64,000 bases of DNA from Polyangia bacterium (lineage in GTDB: Bacteria; Myxococcota_A; Polyangia; Nannocystales; Nannocystaceae), in NCBI GenBank assembly GCA_030429545.1, contig JAUIFF010000015.1, forward strand, positions 148,241-212,240, written 5' to 3'. The translations under genes and the position numbers were made by a program. The first letter of the stretch is position 1. Each line of letters begins with the position of its first letter. This document shows, piece by piece, positions 16,822-24,022 of this stretch. The notes beneath the pieces are model-generated. The model searched no databases, was not told the DNA's origin, and saw nothing but the letters and a program-made list of their open reading frames with translations.

Positions 16822-19527
16822 ATGACTGACGGCCGCCAACGTTTGGTCCGATTTTGCCGAGCGTTTGTCGAGCGGGCTTCCCAAACGTGCGACCTCAAAA
16901 GCGCGTCGCCACGAACAATTTATAAAGAACTGCTCGCCCGGACTTATCGCACGATCGTTGTGGAGATCATGTGCGGGCGGGGTGTGCTCCCGGTCACCTC
17001 CGATCGTCCCGACAACCTGTTTGCAGGGTCGCTTCTGTGGTCTCCGATCTTGGGTTGCCCCGACCTAGCGCGCACGCTCGAATGCGTGGATAGCAGCATC
17101 CCGCGGCCAGACTGGAAGTCTGTTACCGGAGCGGAACTTGCCCGGACACATGAGCAACTTCTCGGCTTAGAGCCCACGATCGTGCGGGGTCGGTTGCATT
17201 TGCAAGTATGCCCGGGAAATCAGCGACGGACCCAGGGCAGCTACTACTCACCACCTGCGTTGGTCGAGCGTTTAGTTGCCGAGGTGCTGCAGCCAAAAAT
17301 AGCGACGATCCTGGCCAAGTTTCAGGAACCGGAGACACGCACCAAAGCCCTGCTGGCGCTGCGAATCTGCGACCCTGCCTGTGGGGCCGGGGCGTTTTTA
17401 CTGGCTGGCGGTTGGCGGTTGGCAGCGGCGATCGCCAGGCAATTTAACAAGAAACCTACGGCTGAGGACGTGCGCAAGTGGTTGAGGCAGGTCGCCCAGC
17501 AGTGCCTATTTGGAGTGGACCTCGACCCCTTGGCACTCGCCCTCACCCAAACCTGTAGCTGGCTCGAAGCCCAGGTGCTGCCACATGCTGGGATCCCGAG
17601 CGAACACCTCGGGTTCGGCAATGCCCTGCTTTTTGCACCCCATGACCAGCTCGGTGTATCAGCAAGTAAATGGCAGCATGACGTTCGGGTTGCGGCCACA
17701 ATGTGGCCCCGCTCGACCACCGCAGGGGCGCTAGGCCCAAGGCGAGCCGACAACCTCGCCGACAACCCCGAGCACGACCCAGCCGCTGCGAAGGTTGTCC
17801 GCGAGCGAACAGGTGCATACCATTTCTTGCATTGGCATCACGTTTTTGCAGAGGTTTTCGAAAACGGTGGGTTTGATCTCGTGGTCGGCAATCCCCCGTG
17901 GGAGCGACTCAAGTTCCAGGAGAAGGAGTTCTTGGCCGGGCACACAAGTCAACGCCTGCCGACCGCAGCGGCCCGCCGGCGCTACATCGAAACGCGTTGT
18001 CGCGAAGATGCCGCGTTTGCCCGAGCGCTTGCGGTCGCTCGCGCTCGCAGTGCAGACGTGACGGCCGCGATTCGAGCAAATCCAACGTTTAAACACAGTG
18101 CCCGCGGGGATATAAATGCTTATACACTTTTTGTCGAGCTAGGCCAGTGGCTACTAGCCCCACAAGGACGTTTGGGGATGATCGTGCCTTCTGGGTTGCT
18201 AACCGAGGCGACGACTTCGCGGCTGCGCAAGTTTTTACTGCAAAATTACGCGATTGTTGCCGCCTACGAGTTCGAGAATCTAGAGAGCATGTTCCCCGGG
18301 GTCGATCGCCGGTTTCGCTTTTGCCTACTGCACACCTGCCACCACGACACACGTGCCCCAAACCAGATTGTGGCGAACTATGTGTTGGGAGCCCGCAAAA
18401 TCGCTGAACTCGACCAACAGGGTAGGCGCCTCGCACTCACGACCGAGGAGGTTGCCCGGCAAAGCCCACAAACGTGGAGTATTCCGATTGTACGCAACCG
18501 GGTCGACGCTGAGCTGTCGGCACGTCTGCACCGACTGATGCCGTCGCCGCCGACCTGTGAGCGCAACTCGTGGGGCCTACAGTTCACGCGGCTGTTTGAC
18601 ATGTCCCGCGATGCGAGTCTTTTTTGTGCATACAACAAGCTCACGAGAAGCGGTGCCAAGCCAACCACAAATGGTTTGCTAGTGGACCGGGCAGGAGAGC
18701 TGTGGGCCCCGGTCTACGAGGGGAAAATGGTCGACATGCTCGACCACCGAGCAGCCGATATCCGCCTGTCACCCGACAACATTCACCGCCCACAGCAACC
18801 CGTGCCCCTAGCCAACGAGGACAAGCTCGACCCAAAGCGCCGTGCACAGGCATTTTTGTGGTGTCGCCTGGCGGAGGTGCGAGCAAAACAGCTGGCCTGG
18901 GACAGGCCGTGGCTCACCGTGGCCAAGCGCGTAACCTCGGTGACCAACTCGAGAACCCTACGAGTCGCCGTCATCCCCTGGGGAGACGTCGCCCTGAGCT
19001 ACACGCTCTACGCAGTGACCTGTGCAAAAAGACACCACAAACAAGCACCCCTGGTCGCAGCATGTATGTGCAACCTCATCACCGACTACCTCGTGCGCCA
19101 AAAAACCACGCAGACGTCGCTCACCGTCGGTGTGCTGAGCCAAACCCCAATCCTGGGGCCTCAAGCCTGGGCAAGCCCGTGCCCATGGCAACCCGAACAG
19201 TCGCTCGCAGACTGGGCACACCCGATCCTCGCCAAGCTCGTGTACACCGCCGACGCGACCAAAGCCTACGCACAAGATCTCAACCAAAAAACAGACGCGC
19301 CCTATGCGTGGAACGCCCGCGAGCACGCAACCCTGCTAGCCGATCTCGACGCCGGCGTGATGGCGTTTTTACAGCTGAAACCCGACGAAGTAGGGCACAT
19401 CCTCGAAACGTTTCCAGCCCTCCACCGACGAGACCAGCGAGCCTTCGGCACACCCCTAACTAGGCAAGCAGTCACAAAGCTGCACCAACAACGACTCGAA
19501 GAATCAAGCCGGCGCAAAACGCTGTGA
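16822..19527 (+). CDS. Large N6-adenine DNA methylase, Eco57I-like, solitary
   Basis: A 901-residue protein. SAM-binding motif I DPACGAGAFLLAGG near residue 190, acidic motif GVDLDPLALALTQT near 230, and catalytic motif IV NPPWERLK near 358; the remaining C-terminal half probably recognises the target. No restriction-nuclease PD-(D/E)xK or helicase motif is obvious. The start is ATG 16822; the frame is open upstream, but that part overlaps the divergent acyltransferase gene. Neighbours give no BREX, DISARM or type I partner genes. It may be an orphan methylase or a fused type IIG enzyme with a diverged nuclease. It lies just left of the tRNA integration site. Confidence 0.8.
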   Translation: MTDGRQRLVRFCRAFVERASQTCDLKSASPRTIYKELLARTYRTIVVEIMCGRGVLPVTSDRPDNLFAGSLLWSPILGCPDLARTLECVDSSIPRPDWKSVTGAELARTHEQLLGLEPTIVRGRLHLQVCPGNQRRTQGSYYSPPALVERLVAEVLQPKIATILAKFQEPETRTKALLALRICDPACGAGAFLLAGGWRLAAAIARQFNKKPTAEDVRKWLRQVAQQCLFGVDLDPLALALTQTCSWLEAQVLPHAGIPSEHLGFGNALLFAPHDQLGVSASKWQHDVRVAATMWPRSTTAGALGPRRADNLADNPEHDPAAAKVVRERTGAYHFLHWHHVFAEVFENGGFDLVVGNPPWERLKFQEKEFLAGHTSQRLPTAAARRRYIETRCREDAAFARALAVARARSADVTAAIRANPTFKHSARGDINAYTLFVELGQWLLAPQGRLGMIVPSGLLTEATTSRLRKFLLQNYAIVAAYEFENLESMFPGVDRRFRFCLLHTCHHDTRAPNQIVANYVLGARKIAELDQQGRRLALTTEEVARQSPQTWSIPIVRNRVDAELSARLHRLMPSPPTCERNSWGLQFTRLFDMSRDASLFCAYNKLTRSGAKPTTNGLLVDRAGELWAPVYEGKMVDMLDHRAADIRLSPDNIHRPQQPVPLANEDKLDPKRRAQAFLWCRLAEVRAKQLAWDRPWLTVAKRVTSVTNSRTLRVAVIPWGDVALSYTLYAVTCAKRHHKQAPLVAACMCNLITDYLVRQKTTQTSLTVGVLSQTPILGPQAWASPCPWQPEQSLADWAHPILAKLVYTADATKAYAQDLNQKTDAPYAWNAREHATLLADLDAGVMAFLQLKPDEVGHILETFPALHRRDQRAFGTPLTRQAVTKLHQQRLEESSRRKTL

Positions 19528-19547
19528 GCAAAACCTCCAACACCCCC

Positions 19548-19576
19548 TTGCGACCCGAGATAAGGTCGGCTACATA
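19548..19576 (+). promoter_or_regulatory. Sigma-70-like promoter of the tRNA pair
   Basis: TTGCGA, 17-bp spacer, TACATA; the predicted start is about 20 bp before tRNA-Glu. No other good candidate lies in the 74-bp gap after the methylase gene. Confidence 0.6.
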
Positions 19577-19601
19577 AGGCCACCTCGCTCGGCACCAATC
19601 A

Positions 19602-19674
19602 GACCCCATCGTCTAGAGGCCTAGGACAGCGGCCTTTCACGCCGCCAACACGGGTTCGAATCCCGTTGGGGTCG
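19602..19674 (+). tRNA. tRNA-Glu (anticodon TTC)
   Basis: A 73-nt cloverleaf: acceptor GACCCCA pairs with TGGGGTC, T-loop TTCGAAT, anticodon loop CTTTCAC giving TTC; discriminator G; CCA not encoded. Confidence 0.97.
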
Positions 19675-19690
19675 TCGCCGAGCAAACTAA

Positions 19691-19763
19691 GGGCTCGTAG
19701 CTCAGTTGGTAGAGCAGCGGACTTTTAATCCGCTTGTCGCAGGTTCGATCCCTGCCGGGCTCA
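19691..19763 (+). tRNA. tRNA-Lys (anticodon TTT), integration target
   Basis: A 73-nt cloverleaf: acceptor GGGCTCG pairs with CGGGCTC (two G-U pairs), T-loop TTCGATC, anticodon loop CTTTTAA giving TTT; discriminator A; CCA not encoded. An integrase gene ends 26 bp beyond its 3' end, the usual arrangement for an element integrated into a tRNA gene. Confidence 0.97.
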
Positions 19764-19770
19764 TGCTCAG

Positions 19771-19809
19771 AACGCCGTTTAGCAGTCGCTAGACGGCGTT
19801 TTCGTTTTT
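19771..19809 (+). terminator. Rho-independent terminator after the tRNAs
   Basis: 13-bp arms (AACGCCGTTTAGC with GCTAGACGGCGTT, one G-T mismatch), loop AGTC, then TTCGTTTTT. The integrase stop codon (19789-19791) lies inside the hairpin, so the signal may also end the integrase transcript from the other side. Confidence 0.85.
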
Positions 19810-21021
19810 GTTGACTGCAGTGTTGACTGCAGAACCACGTTTGCTGGTTTTTAATACTGGTTTTTGGGACATGTTGAGACTGTTCTCACGATCGCGCGAA
19901 ACCGAAAATTTCATGGATCGTACGTACTGATCCCCGGTCGAAGGGGACAAGTGCGCGTAACGCTCAGTGGTTGAGATGTTCGCGTGGCCGAGCCACTCCT
20001 GAACGACTGCGAGTGGCGCACCCCGCTGCAGTGCGAGCGAGGCGAACGTGTGTCGCAGCAGATGCGGATGGACGTGGCGACGGATCCCCGCGGCTTGGGC
20101 AGCCGCGTCGACAGTCTCCCAGATCACCCGCTCCCGCAGGTGGCCCGAGGCTGTCCGTGCCGGTTGCTCGGTGAAGACCAGGTCGTCCAGATCGAAGCAC
20201 GCAGGCCGATGCTCATGGAGCAGCGGCAGCAGATCTGGAAAGCAGGGGACCGACCGACACGCGTTCCCCTTGGTCTCCTTGATGATGTACGCCCCCTTGT
20301 CGATATCGATCGCCCGCCGCACCCGGATGTACGGCATGACGGCATCGAGATAGATGTCCTTCCAGCGAAGCTCGAGCAGCTCACCACGACGCAGGCCAGC
20401 AAACACAGCCACGGCGACAAGCACCCGAAACTCGGGGGGCGTCGCAGCGACGAGATCGCAAGCTTGCTCTTCGGTCAGGAACTCAGGGTCACGTTTGGGA
20501 ACCTTCTCCATGCGAATCACCGGCACGCGATCGATGAGCTCATACTCAAACGCAACGTTGAGCATGGTCTTGAGCGTGCCGAGGATGTTGTTGATCGACT
20601 TCGGCCGCAACGTCTGTTGTTTCCACCGACCAGCCGGCTTGACCCGAAGGTGAGCCTTGAGCTTGTCGATGTGCAGGCGGTTGATAGCCTTGAGCGGGGT
20701 CGCATCAAAAAACGGTGCGAGGTGACGTTCGAGGTCACGACGCTTGTTACGAAAATCGGGGCGAGACGCGTCTTGCAGCGCAAGAAACTGCTTTGAGAAC
20801 ATCCGAAACGTCACAGGCGCCTCGGAAAACCCCCCGCCACCGCGGTTGATGCATTGGCCAATTCCTTTCTCCAGTTGGTCAACAATCCGCGCTTCAAGCT
20901 CCCGGGCATCCGCTTTCAGGAACTGCCGTCGATCGAGATAACGCCGAATGTTCTTGCCGTGTTTACACACTTGCACCACCCAGACCTTGCGGCCCCGGTG
21001 GCTTCCAGTTCTGACACTCAT
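19789..21021 (-). CDS. int: Tyrosine recombinase / integrase
   Basis: A 410-residue protein. N-terminal arm-binding and core-binding regions (HLAPFFDATPLKAINRLHID near residue 130), then the catalytic domain with AGLRRGELLEL (first Arg), HPHLLRHTFAS (His-x-x-Arg), HANISTTERYAHL (second His and nucleophile Tyr). ATG 21021 is preferred because it overlaps the stop of the excisionase-like gene as ATGA; the frame stays open to 21147. It catalyses site-specific integration and excision. It is placed directly against the 3' end of tRNA-Lys, so that tRNA is the probable attB, with the element to the right. Confidence 0.95.
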   Translation of the reverse strand: MSVRTGSHRGRKVWVVQVCKHGKNIRRYLDRRQFLKADARELEARIVDQLEKGIGQCINRGGGGFSEAPVTFRMFSKQFLALQDASRPDFRNKRRDLERHLAPFFDATPLKAINRLHIDKLKAHLRVKPAGRWKQQTLRPKSINNILGTLKTMLNVAFEYELIDRVPVIRMEKVPKRDPEFLTEEQACDLVAATPPEFRVLVAVAVFAGLRRGELLELRWKDIYLDAVMPYIRVRRAIDIDKGAYIIKETKGNACRSVPCFPDLLPLLHEHRPACFDLDDLVFTEQPARTASGHLRERVIWETVDAAAQAAGIRRHVHPHLLRHTFASLALQRGAPLAVVQEWLGHANISTTERYAHLSPSTGDQYVRSMKFSVSRDRENSLNMSQKPVLKTSKRGSAVNTAVNKNENAV

Positions 21022-21266
21022 GGTCGGAAAACTTCCCTTCCGCCTGTCGTCACCAGAGAGCACGGCCGCGACCCTATCAGATCGCGCATCCGAAACCGCC
21101 ATAATCGCCCCACCCGAAAACCAGGAATTTTGCCCCGCCGAGCCCATGTATAAAGAGTGTTGCGAGAGACCCTTAAGTAGTCCATCGCTTCACGAGCGGT
21201 TAAAATGATGTCATCAGGATCGAAAGTGTACTGAATATCATCGCACCGAGCATCCCCAAACTCCAC
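21018..21266 (-). CDS. Excisionase-like HTH protein
   Basis: An 82-residue protein with a MerR/excisionase-type winged helix: LTAREAMDYLRVSRNTLYTW, GKIPGFRVGRLWRF. It is the usual size for DNA-binding excisionase family proteins. The start is GTG 21266 with ggaggt 5 bases upstream. It is translationally coupled to int and would direct the recombinase towards excision or repress its own operon. A possible -10 (TATAGT) lies at 21293-21298 on the minus strand; its -35 is weak. Confidence 0.85.
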   Translation of the reverse strand: MEFGDARCDDIQYTFDPDDIILTAREAMDYLRVSRNTLYTWARRGKIPGFRVGRLWRFRMRDLIGSRPCSLVTTGGREVFRP

Positions 21267-21470
21267 TACCCACCTCCAGCCGATTGAGGGTACTATAGAT
21301 TTGGAGCGGGTGGGGGAGAATGTTGTGAGTCGGTCGGCCGGTTTGTTTGGAGGTTAGATTCGCTCGCCAAACCTTCCGTTTGCTCGTAAGTACTCCGAAC
21401 GAACGCCGGGTATTCGCGGCGGTTTTAAAGTCCTGAAGGGCGGTTCTGGGCGGAGAGACAGAAGGACAGA

Positions 21471-22151
21471 CTACGGGCATGTTCCATTGTACCCAGCAAG
21501 GTTACCGTTGATCTGGGTGGTACAATATGTCGTCGAATCTGAGTTGAGTACATTGCAATAACAGGGGGTCCCGGGTGGATATCCGTATGCCGGTAAAATA
21601 CAGAAGTCGGCGGCACGCGAGCAAAACGAACCAGGGTCGTCAGGCAAACAACACAAGGTACCCGCTTGGCACAACCCGTCGATACAAAGATATCCGTAGG
21701 GGCAAGCTCCACAAGCTCCTCCACACATACCTAATTCACATTCGACACACTCACCTTCTGCGTTGCAAGTCGAGCCCGAGAGACAGCCCGGAGGAGGCGT
21801 TGTGCACTTTGAGCTACAACCGGGAGGCACACACTCCATGGTATCGCAATCTGCCGGACAATCAACACATTGAACGAAGTTGCTGGTAAGCAATTGCCCG
21901 TCCTCGCAAATGCATGCTTTACCATTCCCATCTTGGGAGTTGCATGCGGCACAGGGAGATTGGTTTTGGCTGATCATCAACCTGTCAAGCGGGTCCTTCT
22001 CTTCGCATGTGCACAACCCGGTATCATGACGGACGATGCCATTTGCAGGACATGGCCACCGATCAGCTTCATTACTGGAGAAACATCCATTCTCCATTCC
22101 AGAAACTACGCCGACTAGGAAGGCATAGAAAACGAGCTTTCGTCTTCTCAT
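21471..22151 (-). CDS. Cys-rich lipoprotein, element cargo candidate
   Basis: A 226-residue protein with a signal peptide and lipobox (ENGC, Cys 23) and about 35 Cys residues in EGF-like/knottin-like spacing, for example CNAEGECVECELGMCGGAC. Such disulfide-rich lipoproteins are common at the surface of Nannocystaceae; function unknown. The coding sequence is more AT-rich than the genes on either side, which fits acquired cargo. Its ATG overlaps the end of the next upstream gene by 4 bp, so the two form a unit. The 204-bp gap to the excisionase gene holds only its promoter region. Confidence 0.7.
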   Translation of the reverse strand: MRRRKLVFYAFLVGVVSGMENGCFSSNEADRWPCPANGIVRHDTGLCTCEEKDPLDRLMISQNQSPCAACNSQDGNGKACICEDGQLLTSNFVQCVDCPADCDTMECVPPGCSSKCTTPPPGCLSGSTCNAEGECVECELGMCGGACGACPYGYLCIDGLCQAGTLCCLPDDPGSFCSRAADFCILPAYGYPPGTPCYCNVLNSDSTTYCTTQINGNLAGYNGTCP

Positions 22152-22654
22152 GGTTCTGTTACGCTAAACTGATCACTTTCGACAGGATCATTGCCGCCCT
22201 CTTGGGCACGTACGAGGTGTGAGCCTGCCGCTTGTGCATGGATATCTCCCCAGTCAGCCATCATCATATTGGCACCACCTGGAATGTCGACGACGTGTAT
22301 TACCTCATCAACAACGTTCCCAAGACCTTCAACCAACTTCGTCGCAACTTCGAGACGAGTCATCGAACTCGAAGGATTATTAACAACAAATGCTCCGCGA
22401 ATCTCTTCGATGATTTTGAATGCGGCCTTTGCTAGCTCAATTGCTGTTAGAATAAATTGTTGCGCGTCACAACCTGAGGATGGGGCGAGCGCGATAGGGG
22501 CGACCGTTGTTGCGAGTAGTCCATGAAGTATCATACGACGAGGTAGGAGAAGTGGGCGAATCATCGGACGGGGGGACTGAGATGCTTGCAGGGTTTGCAG
22601 ATGCAGAGCAATCGAAGGGTGGATAGGTCGAACTTTACAATAGACTCGGCGCAT
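22148..22654 (-). CDS. Predicted lipoprotein, element cargo candidate
   Basis: A 168-residue protein. ATG 22654 has ggagag 3 bases upstream. Twin Arg (LPRRM) and a hydrophobic stretch lead to a Cys in SSGCDAQ near residue 62, so the export signal would be internal; a start at the Met of MIRPLLL (residue 31) would give a conventional length. The mature part contains an amphipathic helix and no known motif. It is coupled to the Cys-rich lipoprotein gene downstream. Confidence 0.55.
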   Translation of the reverse strand: MRRVYCKVRPIHPSIALHLQTLQASQSPRPMIRPLLLPRRMILHGLLATTVAPIALAPSSGCDAQQFILTAIELAKAAFKIIEEIRGAFVVNNPSSSMTRLEVATKLVEGLGNVVDEVIHVVDIPGGANMMMADWGDIHAQAAGSHLVRAQEGGNDPVESDQFSVTEP

Positions 22655-22982
22655 TGCTCTCTCCAGCTGATTTCTACCGATAAAGGTTAGGCGATGTATG
22701 ACTGTTGAGCAAGGACAAACATGAGCTGTTCTCGATTATGCGTTGCCAAGATGGGTGGGGGCGCGGACTTGCTCGTCTACTACTATGGGCTTCCTTGAGC
22801 GGATAAGATTGCACCGTTGTCTTAGTGAGACGCAGTTAAGGAAAACCAAGAGTATCCGAACATCCTGAATTCTTGGAGCGTCTGTTGCAAAATTGCGCGA
22901 TGCTGTGGCCAACTCTGGAATATTTCCCAATAGGAGATCTCCAAGAACGAGGATACTTCACGCCCGATTGAGGTCAGTCCCC

Positions 22983-23005
22983 GACATGGGGGAATCCCCC
23001 ATGTC
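22983..23005. repeat. Perfect 11-bp-arm palindrome
   Basis: GACATGGGGGA and TCCCCCATGTC face each other around a single A. The 485-bp stretch 22655-23139 has no gene that I can support; open frames there have poor composition. This dyad is the only clear signal in it and may be an operator or part of a replication or partition region. Confidence 0.6.
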
Positions 23006-23139
23006 AGAAACGTAGTGCACCGCAGATCGAGACTCCCCACAAGCCAGCCAACCGAACCCGAAAGCCGGCCCCAACCGGCCAACCGTATGCGGCCCACAAA
23101 CCCCGCGACACACCCCGACAACCTCCCCACCCTCATCGG

Positions 23140-23625
23140 ATGGATATAGAAGACATCATCCAAGCCATCGCCGAAGCCCTCCAAAACCCAAGCATCCTGA
23201 AACGAGCGCAGCGCGACCTATCTCCCTCCTGCCTCGAAAAGTTCCGCTGGCCTGCGCCGTCGTTCAACCCAGTATTACCCCCCGCACTACGCGTCCTATC
23301 AATCTGCGAACTCCTCCTCACCTGGATTGCCCCGATCCGGCGATGCCAACACTTTATCGCCCAGCTCACGACCGTCAGCGACACCATCGACACCCTATCC
23401 GCCCACGACCTCGGCCGCTCGCGCCGTCAAGTAAACCGCATCCTAAAAGCCAAGTGCCGTCCCAAGCTAGGCACCCTGTGCATACTTGCTCGCCAAATCC
23501 CGGGCACACCTCCGCTCTCGCTGCAGCCGAACACCAGCACGTGCATGCGCATAAATAGCTACCCTCGCGGGCCGAAGCTCGGCACTGAGCCTCCTTTCGA
23601 GCTCAGCATATTTCAGCGGACATAA
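23140..23625 (+). CDS. Unknown protein next to the repeat array
   Basis: A 161-residue protein. Codons in the first two thirds end strongly in C, as in real genes of this genome, which separates it from the surrounding shadow frames. The N-terminus is acidic-helical (MDIEDIIQAIAEALQ); a possible HTH lies at LSAHDLGRSRRQVNRILKA near residues 86-104. The last 30 residues run into the first direct repeat, and the stop lies inside it. Its place beside iteron-like repeats suggests a DNA-binding initiator or regulator, but no family is recognised. Confidence 0.5.
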   Translation: MDIEDIIQAIAEALQNPSILKRAQRDLSPSCLEKFRWPAPSFNPVLPPALRVLSICELLLTWIAPIRRCQHFIAQLTTVSDTIDTLSAHDLGRSRRQVNRILKAKCRPKLGTLCILARQIPGTPPLSLQPNTSTCMRINSYPRGPKLGTEPPFELSIFQRT

Positions 23626-23831
23626 GTACCTAGTCGACCTGGCCGGTATGGACATAAATGCCTAGTCGACCTGGCCGGTTGGACATGGGTGCCTAGTCGG
23701 CCTGGCCGGTATGGACATAAGTACCTAGTCGCCGAGACTAGTACGCCGAAATTCTGGGCCGTGAATAGCTACACCCGGGAGCCGGCCGGACATAAGTACC
23801 TAGTCGTGTTGGCCGGTGTCCGAAAATAGCT
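23554..23831. repeat. Second repeat family, AATAGCTRC, three copies
   Basis: AATAGCT occurs at 23554-23560, 23764-23770 and 23825-23831, each followed by a CAC/CCC stretch and a GCCGG or GGGCC. The copies are interleaved with the 31-32-bp units described next. Confidence 0.5.
23618..23818. repeat. Iteron-like direct-repeat array
   Basis: Five copies of GGACATAAGTACCTAGTCG (two with 2-4 changes) start at 23618, 23650, 23681, 23713 and 23788. The first three continue into a shared CCTGGCCGGT tail, giving units of 31-32 bp in direct contact. There are no unique spacers, so this is not a CRISPR array. The fourth copy forms an inverted repeat CTAGTC/GACTAG. The array ends about 200 bp before a 26-kb operon and is the only such array in the window. 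It could be a replication origin, a partition site or a multi-operator for the operon. Confidence 0.8.
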
Positions 23832-23842
23832 GCACTTGCTAG

Positions 23843-23864
23843 CCGGAAGTACCTGCACTTCCGG
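23843..23864. repeat. Inverted repeat CCGGAAGT-N6-ACTTCCGG
   Basis: 8-bp perfect arms just downstream of the iteron-like array. It could be a protein-binding site; it is not followed by a T-run, so it is not a terminator. Confidence 0.5.
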
Positions 23865-24022
23865 GCCTGCTGCTATTGGTTAAACGGCAGATGCCTATGT
23901 TTTCAGGCCGTTGCCCACCGCTTGTTAACTATTAGTAGAAGGCGAGAGCGCCACCACGACGTGCGATAAAAAGTTCGTACTTTTAAGTTGTCGAATGTCG
24001 AAAGTCTGGTACACCGAAAGCG
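23865..24022 (+). promoter_or_regulatory. Leader region of the 24-gene operon
   Basis: A 158-bp gap, AT-rich relative to flanking genes. It contains a dyad AAAAGT-TCGT-ACTTTT at 23969-23984 and TTGTTA at 23931-23936. I cannot fix a -10/-35 pair with confidence. The ribosome site of the first gene is weak (gaaag). Confidence 0.35.

Noticed and set aside
22822..23184. Leftward 120-residue frame in the gap before the repeat array
   Set aside because: Low-complexity Gly/Ser sequence, no ribosome site, and it overlaps the better supported gene at 23140.
23618..23818. Possible CRISPR array
   Set aside because: Units touch each other and share their tails; there are no unique spacers and no cas genes.
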